Assembly: GCA_019359595.1 (NCBI GenBank)
Contig: JAHHGZ010000037.1
Span: forward strand, 1-64,000
Length of the DNA: 64,000 nt
Reading direction: 5' to 3'
Origin: Cyanomargarita calcarea GSE-NOS-MK-12-04C
Lineage (GTDB): Bacteria > Cyanobacteriota > Cyanobacteriia > Cyanobacteriales > Nostocaceae
Shown here: one piece after another, positions 54,001 through 62,714 of the stretch
How positions within the stretch are numbered: position 1 is the first letter of the stretch
Layout of the letters: each line of letters opens with the position of its first letter
Notes under the pieces: generated by a model
Told to the model about the DNA's origin: nothing
Database searches by the model: none
The model's input: only the letters and a program-made list of their open reading frames with translations
Program-made: the position numbers and the translations under genes

Positions 54001-57000
54001 GCCAACGTCCTTTTAACTTTTCTGACGGTTTAATGCTGCGAGCCACATTACTGCAAATAGCACCACAGGAGCATATTTTGCTGTTGGTGATGCATCACAT
54101 TGCCTCCGACGGGTGGTCAATGGGTATTATCGCAGAGCAATTAAAAGAACTGTATCAAGCATTCTCTAACAACCAGCCCTCACCGCTATCAAAGCTACCC
54201 ATCCAGTACGCTGATTTTGCGGTGTGGCAACGGCAGTATTTACAAGGTGGAGTCATAAAGTCGGCTTCTGCTTATTGGAAGCAACAATTAGCAGACGCAC
54301 CAGCTTTGCTCTCACTACCCACAAACCGACCCCGACCAGCAGTGCAAACCTTCCAGGGAGCGTCTCAATCCTTTGTACTTTCTTCGGAACTCACAGCAGC
54401 ACTCAGCTTATTGAGTAAGACAGAAGGAGTCACCTTCTTCATGACCATGTTGGCTGCATTTGACTCATTACTCTGCCGTTATACAGGTACAGAAGATATT
54501 GTTGTCGGCTCTCCCATTGCTAACCGTAACCGTTTAGAGTTTGAAGAATTAATCGGGTTTTTTGTCAACACTTTAGTTTATCGTACTGATGTTTCTGGCA
54601 ACCCAACTTTTCGGGAATTACTGCGACGTGTCCGGGAAGTAGCGATGTCTGCTTATACTCATCAAGATTTGCCCTTTGAAATGCTAGTAGAGGTATTGCA
54701 GCCAAAGCGAGACTTAAGTTATTCACCACTGTTTCAGGTAATGTTTGTCTATGAGGAAGATGTTTCTGCACACAACATCGAGCTTCCTGGCATAACTTCC
54801 AGACCCTATAGAGTAAAAAATAATACAGCTAAGTTTGATTTGACCTTATATTTAGGGCAAACTCCTGCTGGATTAGAATGTTCATGGGTATACAACACTG
54901 ATTTGTTTGATGCCAGCACCATTGAGCGGATGACGAATCATTTTCAGACCATGCTGGAAGGTATTGTTGCGAATCCAGATCAAACCATTTCTCAGTTACC
55001 CCTGCTGCCAACAAATGAGCTTCTTCAGTTACTATTTGAATGGAATGATAACCAGATAAATTATTCCCAGGATAAATGTATCCATCAGTTATTTGAGGAG
55101 CAGGTAGAGCGCACCCCAGATGCAGTAGCTGTCGTATTTGAAGGACAACAACTCACCTACCAAGAATTGAATAGTCGAGCCAATCAACTAGCAAATTACC
55201 TCAGAACTCTGGGAATTAGACCAGAAGTGCTAGTAGGTATTTGTATAGAACGCTCCTTAGAGATGGTCGTGGGACTATTGGGAATTCTCAAAGCTGGGGG
55301 TGCTTACGTACCCATCGACCCGGCATTTCCTCAAGAACGAGTGGGTTTTATGCTCGAAGATGCTCAGGTGTCTGTGCTGCTGACCAACGATTCTTTAATG
55401 CTACAATTTCCCAATCGGATGGTTTGCTTGGATAGTGACTGGGAGAAAATTGCCCAAGAAAACGATGCGAATCTAGAGAATATAGCCACTCCCCAGAACT
55501 TAATTTATGTAATATTTACTTCCGGTTCGACTGGTAGAGCGAAAGGAGTCGCAATTGAGCATCAGCAAGTACTTAACTACCTTAGTGGTATTCAAGAAAG
55601 AATATTTCCGTCTGTAGGTGGTAACTTTGCACTAGCTTCTACCTTTGCTGCCGACTTAGGAAACACGGTACTATTCCCTAGTTTATGTGGTGGTGGATGT
55701 TTGCATATCCTATCCAAAGAACGTGTTTCTGACCCGAATGCACTTTTGAATTACTGCCAACAGCATCCCATCGATTGTTTGAAGATAGTTCCTTCGCACT
55801 TAGCCGCACTATTGACATCTGCTCATCCTGAAACTATATTGCCACGTCAGCGGTTAATTTTGGGTGGAGAAGCAACTAGCTGGGATTTAATTGAGAAGAT
55901 TCAACATTATGCTCCAAACTGCAAAATCTTCAACCATTACGGCCCGACCGAATCGACTGTTGGTGTCTTAACCTATGGGGTCGATTCTCAACCACTTAAT
56001 TATCATACGCAAATTGTCCCTCTAGGTCGTCCCCTACCCAATATCGAGATTTATCTCCTTGACCGACAAATGCAACCAGTCCCGATTGGTGTACCTGGGG
56101 AATTGTATATTGGTGGTGCAGGTTTAGCTAGAGGTTATCTAAATCGTCCGGATTTAACACAAGAGAAATTTATCCCTAACCCGTTTAAGGATTCCTTAAA
56201 TGCTCGTCTTTATAAAACTGGAGATTTAGCTCGTTACTTACCAGATGGCAATATTGAATATCTGGGACGTATCGATAATCAAGTCAAAATCAGGGGATTC
56301 CGGATTGAGTTGGGAGAAATAGAGGCTTTGCTGAGTCAACACCCAGCTTTAGCTCAAACAGTTGTGACTGCACAAGATAAACGCTTAGTAGCTTATATTG
56401 TCGCTCATCAGGGACAAAAACCCACAATTAATCAGCTACAGAATTTCCTCTCCCAAAAGCTGCCAGATTACATGATGCCTTCAGCTTTTGTGATGCTAGA
56501 GGCTCTACCACTGACTTTGAATGGTAAAATAGACCATCGGGCATTACCTGTACCCGATGCGGCATTTAGTGAATCAGACTTTGTTGCACCTCGAAATTCC
56601 ACAGAAGAGGCTTTAGCAAGTATTTGGAGTAAAGTTCTAGGTATCGAAAAAGTCGGTATTCATGACAACTTCTTCAACTTAGGGGGACATTCCCTACTAA
56701 TAATTCAAGTACTTGCATACTGCTGGCAAGATTTTTCTGTACAAATACCGCTGCGGCAGTTCTTTAAATCACCAACAATAGCTGACTTAGCTGTGGCTAT
56801 TATCGAATCTCAGAACCAAGGTACTGATGTATCTAAATATGAGGTAATTCCCCAAAAAACTAACCAAAAATCAGCCCCACTATCATTTGCCCAACAAAGA
56901 CTCTGGTTTTTAGAACAGCTAGAACCAAACAGTTCTAATTACCATATCGCCAAAGTAGTACGTCTAACAGGTTCTCTGAATATAGCAGTTTTGCACCAAT

Positions 57001-60000
57001 CTCTAAATGCCATAGTTGTCCACCATGAGGTACTGCGGACAAACTTTCTCATTGAAGATGGCAATCCCATCCAGGTTATTGGTATTCCTCGTGAGGTAGA
57101 ATTACCACTAGTTAATTTACAGGATTGTCTGCCAGGAGAACGCAACACAGAAGTCCAACAGCTTTTGCAGCAGGAAAGTCAACGTCCCTTCAACTTTTCT
57201 GACGGCTTAATGCTGCGAGCCAAATTGCTGCAAATAGCACCGCAGGAACATATCTTATCATTGGTAATGCACCACATTGCCTCTGATGGCTGGTCAGTCG
57301 GTGTTCTCTGGAATCAATTAAGGGAACTCTACACGGCCGGATTAAATGGTAAGCCGAATCCCCTGCCAATAATGCCCATCCAGTATGCCGATTTTGCTGT
57401 TTGGCAACGTGAATGGTTATCTGGAGAGGAATTGGCAAACCAACTTAACTACTGGAAACAACAGCTAGCAGGTGCGAGTCCGGTACTCGATTTGCCTACC
57501 GATTATCCCCGTCCGTCAATTCAAACTTACAGAAATGCGAGCCAATTTTTGCTGTTAAACCAGGATTTGACCGCAGCACTCAAAGCGGTATCTCGGCAGC
57601 AGGGAGTCACCCTATTTATGACCTTGTTAGCGGCATTCCAGACTTTTTTATACCGCTACACCGGACAAGAAGACATTATCGTTGGTTCTCCAATTGCTGG
57701 TCGCAACCGGACTGAGTTGAATGACTTGATTGGCTTTTTTATCAATACTCTGGTACTACGCACTAATTTATCAGGTAGTCCCAGTTTTACAGAATTATTA
57801 GCTCAAGTCTCCCAAGTAGCATTAGGTGCTTATACTCATCAAGATATGCCCTTTCAGAAACTAGTGGAAGAACTCAAACTAGAGCGTGATTTAAGCCGCA
57901 ACCCACTATTCCAGGTCTGGTTTAATATGCTCAACTTGGGGGACATTCAACTCGAATTGCCTGGACTGACTGTGGAAAACGTACTTTTACCCGAAGCAGC
58001 TTCCAAGTTTGACTTAAGTCTATATCTTCAGGAGCAAAATGAAGGAATTCAACTGGAATTAGACTATAACGCAGACCTGTTTACCCCAGAACGGATGCAG
58101 GAAATGCTCAGTCAATACCACCATTTGCTTGAGCAGATTGTTGCTAACCCATCCTCAAACATCACGGAACTATCCTTAGTCACTCCCACAGCAGCATCAA
58201 TCCTCCCCAACCCCCAACAACCAATTCCTTCGCAATGGGTAGGTGCAGTCCATAATAATTTTAGTCAACAAGCCGAAAGGTTACCGCAACAAGTAGCAGT
58301 TATCGATGCAAAAAACACCTGGACTTATAACGAGTTAGAGGAACGCACAAATTTACTAGCAAACTATCTGCTACAACATATTCAGCCCCAAGAAATTGTC
58401 GCTATTTACGGACATCGCAGTGCAGAACTAGTGTGGGCAATACTCGGTGTACTGAAAGCGGGTGCAGCTTTTGTAATTCTCGACCCTGCTTATCCCACAT
58501 CTCGTTTAATTGATTACCTGCAAATTTCCCAACCACGAGCTTTTTTACAAATAACCGCAGCAGATGAATTTCCAGATGCTATTTTAATGTGTTTAGATAA
58601 TTTATCCTGCAACTGTCGTCTAAAACTACCTCAAGATTCAATGGTAGGAATTCGCAGTTTATTTGCCTATCCAAATACAAACCCCAGCGTCGCAGTCGAA
58701 CCCGATAATTTAGCCTATATTGCCTTTACCTCTGGCTCCACAGGAAAACCGAAAGGAATTATTGGTACTCATAACCCATTATCTCATTTTCTGCAATGGC
58801 ATTGTCAAAACTTTGGGCTAAATGAGTCAGACAAATTCAGTATGCTTTCTGGACTTTCCCATGACCCCTTACTCCGGGACATCTTTACCCCATTGTCTTT
58901 AGGTGCAACATTATGCATCCCGCAGCAAGAAGATATCGAGACACCCGGTCAGTTAGCTCAGTGGATGCAGCAACAGCAAGTTAGCATTGCTCACCTCACA
59001 CCAGCTATGGGACAACTCCTGAGTGCTAATACCAAAATCTCCACAGCATCCCTACGTTATCTATTTTTTGGTGGTGAGACATTAACAGTCCAGGATGTGG
59101 ATAGAATCAGCAACTTTGCACCCCACGCTACCTGTGTAAATTTCTACGGAGCTACTGAAACTCCCCAGGCAATGGGTTACTATATTGTCTCCAAACAGGA
59201 TGACCGGATTTTGTCTAAGGAGACTATCCCAGTAGGTAAAGGAATTGCAGATGTGCAATTGCTGGTTCTCAACCCTCAAAAACAGTTAGCTGGAATTGGT
59301 GAATTAGGAGAAATTTATGTCCGCACTCCTTATTTATCTCAAGGGTATATTGGTACAGATGAACTGACATCTGAACGATTCCTGGTTAATCCCTTCTTGA
59401 ATGAAGGAAGAAGGAAGAAGGAAGAAGGAAGAAGGAAGGATGGAACCCCAACTCAAAACGGACGACCTATAGAGGTCGGGGTATTAAAAAGAACAGCGAG
59501 GATAAAAACCGCTGACAGTGAAGATAGATTGTATAAAACTGGGGATTTAGGACGCTACCTGCCCAATGGTGATATTGAGTTCCTTGGTAGGAGTGACTAT
59601 CAAGTAAAAATTCGTGGCTTCCGGGTAGAATTGGGAGAAATAGAAGCCTTGCTGAGTCAACATCCCAGTGTCAAAGATAATGTAGCGATCGCACGAGAGG
59701 ATGTACCAGGAAATAAGTGCTTAGTTGCCTACATTGTCCTCAACCAGGAGTCAGCATTTACTAGCAGCGAACTGCGGCAATTCTTGAAAAAGCAACTGCC
59801 AACTTACATGGTACCTTCTAATTTTGTGATTTTAGAGGCGCTACCCCTAACACCAAATGGCAAAATAGACCGCAAGGCTCTACCCACACCTGATTATATT
59901 AGACAAGAGCCGAAAGAGACTTTTGTGGCTCCTCATGATGAGTTAGAAATTCGACTCACGAAAATTTGGGAAAAGGTTTTAGGTGTCCAACCCATAAGTA

Positions 60001-60962
60001 TTAGAGACAACTTCTTTGAATTGGGAGGTCATTCGCTAATAGCTGTAGTACTTTTTGCTGAGATTGAGAAGATTTTTGGGAAAACTCTACCTTTAGCAAC
60101 TCTGTTTCAAGCACAGACTATTGAAGAACTTGCCGCTGTTTGTCGGAATAAAGAATGGTCTGCACCCTGGTCACCATTAGTATTGATTCAACCAAAAGGA
60201 TCGAAACCACCTTTATTCTTCATTCATCCAATTGGTGGCAACATTTTAGAATATTCTGACATAATCCAGTGCCTGGGTCAAGAACGACCAATTTATGGAA
60301 TACAAGCAGTAGGTTTAGATGGCAAAGCACCTCTTAACCGGGTTGAAGATATGGCTGAGTACTATATTAAAGAAATTCGTAGTATTCTGCCCAATGGTCC
60401 TTATTTTCTCGCAGGTTTCTCCTTTGGGGGTTTGGTAGCTTTTGAGATGGCACAGCAACTGCATACCCAAGGACAGAAAGTAGGTTTATTGGCATTGTTA
60501 GATAGAACCGCTCCTAACGTGGTGGGAAGTCGTTCATCATTAACGAAATATCTGCGGGTTCATTTAACTAATCTCTGGCAACTAAATAACCAGGAGAAGT
60601 TAGGGTATATCAAGAGTCTGCTGCAATGGTACTTAAATAAAAGCAATTACAAGGATGTATTGATTCAAAATTTGCCTGAAGTTGTTGAAAACTCGAATAT
60701 CATCAATGTCATAGAGGCAAATATCCAAGCTTCTAATGGTTATAAAGCGAAACCATACCCTGGAGTGCTAACTCTGTTTCGCTGTAATGTACAACCTGTG
60801 AGATGGGCTGATTATCCTGATTTAGGCTGGGGTAGTTTAGTTAGAGACTTAGAAATTCATGCTATTCCTGGCGATCACAATAATATCTTGAAAAAACCGC
60901 ATATCCAAGTACTGTCAGAAAAATTGAAGTTTTGCTTAGAGAAAGCAGACAGTAGTTGTTAG
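51081..60962 (+). CDS. Three-module non-ribosomal peptide synthetase
   Basis: The 3,293-residue protein has the order C(partial)-A1-T1-C2-A2-T2-C3-A3-T3-TE. The first C domain is only its C-terminal half: it opens near SVESTLTYWKQQLEDVP and lacks HHxxxDG. A1 is at about 270-770, T1 GGHSLL near 815, C2 HHIASDGWS near 1005, A2 at 1320-1800, T2 near 1868. C3 HHIASDGWS is near 2064, A3 at 2390-2935, T3 near 2982, and a thioesterase with GFSFGG near 3114 ends the chain. My eye-derived pocket codes are DVGELASID for A1 (like ornithine codes), AAGKIGHVG for A2 (no Asp at the first position) and DPRHFGFQA for A3 (Lys2-like). No epimerase or methylase is seen. A3 has an insert of about 35-40 residues made of repeat DNA. 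The product is a tripeptide, or an oligomer of it; identity unknown. Confidence 0.93.
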   Translation: MNQLDYSFDNTSKSVESTLTYWKQQLEDVPPILELPTDYQRPQTPNYQHSKQSLLLKPTTQALRNFSDQQGVNLDIIILAAFQIFLYRYSGTETILVAAALNNCNQKILPLSTYLADNPSLQEFINRVAKVILEADKHESLSWEKLVEALNWDEPSHYHPLYQVTFVWDNELKSQELSNITNFDLSLKLEETATGINGYFEYRPDLFKAETINRMVGHFQTMLAGIVANPEQGIAELPLLTANEKRELLVDLNNTAVDYPRNKCIHELFEEQVKRNPEAVAVVFAGQQMTYGELNTKANQLAHYLRSLGVETEVPAGIYLERSLEMIVSVIAILKAGGVYLPLDPSYPLDRLEFMLFDAQVPVLIAMSALKENLPNHTAKVICLDSEKLAIAQQSPENPINQTHPHNLAYIIYTSGSTGKPKGTMIEQRSLVNAYLAWEDAYHLSSKTTSHLQMASFSFDVFSGDLVRAICSGAKLVLTPRDFILDAPQLYGLMRQEKVDCAEFVPAVLRNLIQYLKQTNQNLDFMKLLVAGSDSWYLSEYKYIKSLCGSQTRLINSYGVSEATIDSSYFETEVVDLSVDRLIPIGRPFANNQIFILDANMQPVPIGVSGELYLGGAGLARGYLNRLDLTQEKFVKSPFTDYFPANQDTRLYKTNDKARYLADGNIEFLGRIDNQVKIRGFRIELGEIEALISQHPKIQGNIVIVREDVPGDRYLAAYVVPLTGEITANEMRNFLKAKLPTYMMPSAFVILNALPLTPNGKIDRRALPAPDWNSLIEEANFVAPETITEKALANTWCQILGLKRIGIHDNFFDLGGHSLLVSQLLAYCWQEFSVQLSVVQFFQAPTIAASALVIEQCQNQGINISKYQVISRRDNQKSAPLSFPQQRLWFLEQLEPNRSDYHISQAVHLTGKLNTAGLQMALDAIVAHHEVLRTNYINENGNPVQVISPPSSVELSLFTPAEGETEVEILTQESQRPFNFSDGLMLRATLLQIAPQEHILLLVMHHIASDGWSMGIIAEQLKELYQAFSNNQPSPLSKLPIQYADFAVWQRQYLQGGVIKSASAYWKQQLADAPALLSLPTNRPRPAVQTFQGASQSFVLSSELTAALSLLSKTEGVTFFMTMLAAFDSLLCRYTGTEDIVVGSPIANRNRLEFEELIGFFVNTLVYRTDVSGNPTFRELLRRVREVAMSAYTHQDLPFEMLVEVLQPKRDLSYSPLFQVMFVYEEDVSAHNIELPGITSRPYRVKNNTAKFDLTLYLGQTPAGLECSWVYNTDLFDASTIERMTNHFQTMLEGIVANPDQTISQLPLLPTNELLQLLFEWNDNQINYSQDKCIHQLFEEQVERTPDAVAVVFEGQQLTYQELNSRANQLANYLRTLGIRPEVLVGICIERSLEMVVGLLGILKAGGAYVPIDPAFPQERVGFMLEDAQVSVLLTNDSLMLQFPNRMVCLDSDWEKIAQENDANLENIATPQNLIYVIFTSGSTGRAKGVAIEHQQVLNYLSGIQERIFPSVGGNFALASTFAADLGNTVLFPSLCGGGCLHILSKERVSDPNALLNYCQQHPIDCLKIVPSHLAALLTSAHPETILPRQRLILGGEATSWDLIEKIQHYAPNCKIFNHYGPTESTVGVLTYGVDSQPLNYHTQIVPLGRPLPNIEIYLLDRQMQPVPIGVPGELYIGGAGLARGYLNRPDLTQEKFIPNPFKDSLNARLYKTGDLARYLPDGNIEYLGRIDNQVKIRGFRIELGEIEALLSQHPALAQTVVTAQDKRLVAYIVAHQGQKPTINQLQNFLSQKLPDYMMPSAFVMLEALPLTLNGKIDHRALPVPDAAFSESDFVAPRNSTEEALASIWSKVLGIEKVGIHDNFFNLGGHSLLIIQVLAYCWQDFSVQIPLRQFFKSPTIADLAVAIIESQNQGTDVSKYEVIPQKTNQKSAPLSFAQQRLWFLEQLEPNSSNYHIAKVVRLTGSLNIAVLHQSLNAIVVHHEVLRTNFLIEDGNPIQVIGIPREVELPLVNLQDCLPGERNTEVQQLLQQESQRPFNFSDGLMLRAKLLQIAPQEHILSLVMHHIASDGWSVGVLWNQLRELYTAGLNGKPNPLPIMPIQYADFAVWQREWLSGEELANQLNYWKQQLAGASPVLDLPTDYPRPSIQTYRNASQFLLLNQDLTAALKAVSRQQGVTLFMTLLAAFQTFLYRYTGQEDIIVGSPIAGRNRTELNDLIGFFINTLVLRTNLSGSPSFTELLAQVSQVALGAYTHQDMPFQKLVEELKLERDLSRNPLFQVWFNMLNLGDIQLELPGLTVENVLLPEAASKFDLSLYLQEQNEGIQLELDYNADLFTPERMQEMLSQYHHLLEQIVANPSSNITELSLVTPTAASILPNPQQPIPSQWVGAVHNNFSQQAERLPQQVAVIDAKNTWTYNELEERTNLLANYLLQHIQPQEIVAIYGHRSAELVWAILGVLKAGAAFVILDPAYPTSRLIDYLQISQPRAFLQITAADEFPDAILMCLDNLSCNCRLKLPQDSMVGIRSLFAYPNTNPSVAVEPDNLAYIAFTSGSTGKPKGIIGTHNPLSHFLQWHCQNFGLNESDKFSMLSGLSHDPLLRDIFTPLSLGATLCIPQQEDIETPGQLAQWMQQQQVSIAHLTPAMGQLLSANTKISTASLRYLFFGGETLTVQDVDRISNFAPHATCVNFYGATETPQAMGYYIVSKQDDRILSKETIPVGKGIADVQLLVLNPQKQLAGIGELGEIYVRTPYLSQGYIGTDELTSERFLVNPFLNEGRRKKEEGRRKDGTPTQNGRPIEVGVLKRTARIKTADSEDRLYKTGDLGRYLPNGDIEFLGRSDYQVKIRGFRVELGEIEALLSQHPSVKDNVAIAREDVPGNKCLVAYIVLNQESAFTSSELRQFLKKQLPTYMVPSNFVILEALPLTPNGKIDRKALPTPDYIRQEPKETFVAPHDELEIRLTKIWEKVLGVQPISIRDNFFELGGHSLIAVVLFAEIEKIFGKTLPLATLFQAQTIEELAAVCRNKEWSAPWSPLVLIQPKGSKPPLFFIHPIGGNILEYSDIIQCLGQERPIYGIQAVGLDGKAPLNRVEDMAEYYIKEIRSILPNGPYFLAGFSFGGLVAFEMAQQLHTQGQKVGLLALLDRTAPNVVGSRSSLTKYLRVHLTNLWQLNNQEKLGYIKSLLQWYLNKSNYKDVLIQNLPEVVENSNIINVIEANIQASNGYKAKPYPGVLTLFRCNVQPVRWADYPDLGWGSLVRDLEIHAIPGDHNNILKKPHIQVLSEKLKFCLEKADSSC
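59397..59506. repeat. Dispersed ~110-bp repeat family, copy B, inside the NRPS
   Basis: The copy runs TTGAATGAAGGAAGAAGG... to AGAACAGCGAGGATAAA within the third adenylation domain. It translates as NEGRRKKEEGRRKDGTPTQN and on to RTARI without a stop. It falls between the NPF and DRLYKTGDL segments, where homologues have a short loop. A GACCTATAGAGGTC palindrome lies inside. Confidence 0.88.
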
Positions 60963-61024
60963 TAGTTAATGGTTAGTTGTTAATGGTTAATTGCAACAAA
61001 TAACAATTAACTACTAACAACTAA
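60957..61024. repeat. STRR-type array after the NRPS gene
   Basis: GTTAGTAGTTAATGGTTAG units switch to AACAATTAACTACTAAC units, giving a partial inverted repeat between the NRPS and flippase genes. The NRPS stop codon lies at its left end. Confidence 0.8.
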
Positions 61025-61055
61025 GAATTCTTTATTATAAAAAGGCTTTTCACTG

Positions 61056-62498
61056 ATGTCAGAAAAACGTAAATTATTATTAAATTCTCTATCAATGGTA
61101 GCCAATCGGTTGGTTCAAGGAGTTTCAACCTTTATACTAACCGCTGCGATCGCTCGAAATTTAGGAGCTGGTGCGTTAGGGGAATACCTATTATCAATAA
61201 GTTATTACTACATTTTTGTTAACATTTCTTCTCAAGGTTTCAAAACTTTATTTACCAGAGAAATAGCCCGTGAGCCAGAAGAAACACCAGTTTATTTAGT
61301 TAGCGGTACTTTATTACAGTTTATTTTTAGCGTTATTGCTTATGTGGCATTGGTTGTTGTGGTATTTTTACTGCCATATAATGCTGACACATCGTTGCTT
61401 TGTTATATCACAGGTTTAACTGTTGTACCATTTGCACTTTCTAACATTACAGAGGCAATCTTCCAAGCCCAAGAGAAAATGCATTTAATTGCTATTTCTA
61501 CTGTGCCAGTTTATATTTTGCGTTTATTGGTAATGCTATGGATAATGCAGCTAGATTATGGAATTGAATATGTTGCTGGTATCTTAGTAATTTCTGAGTC
61601 ATTAATCCTAGTGATTGAATGGCTGATAATGATTAATATAATTAAAATAAAATGGCAGATTAAGCAAGACTTTATCTGGAACACTATCAAAGCGGCTCGG
61701 ACGTTTGTCGCTATTGAGGGAATAGGAATTGTTGCAGGTAAGATAGATATATTAATTCTCTCACTTTTAGGCAGCGAGTTTCTCCTTGGCCTTTATGGCA
61801 TAGTAACGCAATTAATGCAGCCATTCTATATTATTTCAAATAGTTTGGCTTTAGCTGCCTTTCCTCGGATGTCAAAAGCAGTCTATTCAGGGAAAGAAGA
61901 ACAGCGTCAGGAAGCGGAGAACCTGATTAAACTTTTACTTTGTATGAGTTTACCATTTTTAATGGGGTTATTATTTTATGGAAAGGAATTACTACTATTT
62001 ATCTATCATAATCCCAGCTTTACACAGGCAGTTGTCGTCCTAAATCTTACTGCTTTAACACTTATTACATCAAGCTTCACCCGGACATTTAGCTATGTAT
62101 TAATCGCTAATGGTTTTGAGAAATTTAACCTATTGGAAGTAACTATTACCACTATCGTCGGAGGCTTCGCAGGTATAGTCTTGATTTCAGAATATAAGCT
62201 ATTAGGTGCAGCGTTGATGGGTTTAGCAATGAGTTTGACTAACTTCAGTATACTTATGTATGCCGTATATAGTCGTATATTTAGATTACGCTTATGGCCA
62301 GTTATCCGTCTTCCCTTGCTAATTAGTAGTTTAATGTTAATTGTATTCTTAATACTGCAAAAAATTAATCTAGACTTTTTATTAACTTTGATTGTAGCAA
62401 CTTGTTCTTACAGTGTCTTCGTTGGGTTAGTGATCGCTCATAAATTGTCCCTATTTAATTCTGTCTGGCAAAAGCTTTCAAGAAACACAGGTCCCTAG
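61056..62498 (+). CDS. Wzx-type oligosaccharide flippase
   Basis: The 480-residue protein has about twelve to fourteen hydrophobic segments and the N-terminal plan of the polysaccharide-synthase flippases: LNSLSMVANRLVQGVSTFIL and ARNLGAGALGEYLLS. A SLALAAFPRMSKAV block follows near residue 270. It should flip the lipid-linked repeat unit made by the leftward operon. It is the only flippase in the window, yet it lies behind the NRPS, 93 bp downstream and in the same direction. A role in exporting the NRPS product is a second option. Confidence 0.9.
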   Translation: MSEKRKLLLNSLSMVANRLVQGVSTFILTAAIARNLGAGALGEYLLSISYYYIFVNISSQGFKTLFTREIAREPEETPVYLVSGTLLQFIFSVIAYVALVVVVFLLPYNADTSLLCYITGLTVVPFALSNITEAIFQAQEKMHLIAISTVPVYILRLLVMLWIMQLDYGIEYVAGILVISESLILVIEWLIMINIIKIKWQIKQDFIWNTIKAARTFVAIEGIGIVAGKIDILILSLLGSEFLLGLYGIVTQLMQPFYIISNSLALAAFPRMSKAVYSGKEEQRQEAENLIKLLLCMSLPFLMGLLFYGKELLLFIYHNPSFTQAVVVLNLTALTLITSSFTRTFSYVLIANGFEKFNLLEVTITTIVGGFAGIVLISEYKLLGAALMGLAMSLTNFSILMYAVYSRIFRLRLWPVIRLPLLISSLMLIVFLILQKINLDFLLTLIVATCSYSVFVGLVIAHKLSLFNSVWQKLSRNTGP

Positions 62499-62573
62499 GG
62501 ACAATACTCAAATAGTCCTCTTTCAGAAGACTTTAGTTATAAGAGGGGACTTTGAGTCCCTGACTGACTGGCA

Positions 62574-62626
62574 GACGAAAGCGCAGTCGATAAATCTATA
62601 AATACTTAGTTACTTTTCTGCTTGAC
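62574..62626. repeat. Dispersed ~53-bp repeat, right copy
   Basis: This copy matches 145-196, sharing TCTATAAATACTTAGTTA and the flanks GAC-GAAA-CGCA and TTGAC. It lies in the 216-bp gap between convergent genes. Confidence 0.6.
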
Positions 62627-62714
62627 AATCTAATTGGTGCAAAACATAAATTAATTACCCCACAATATACATAAAACTCTTGTGGGGTGCGCATCCGAAC
62701 CCCCCATTTGATAT

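Noticed and set aside
61056-62498. Flippase as a MATE drug exporter of the NRPS product only
   Set aside because: The N-terminal plan fits polysaccharide flippases and no other Wzx is present; the export idea is kept only as a second option.
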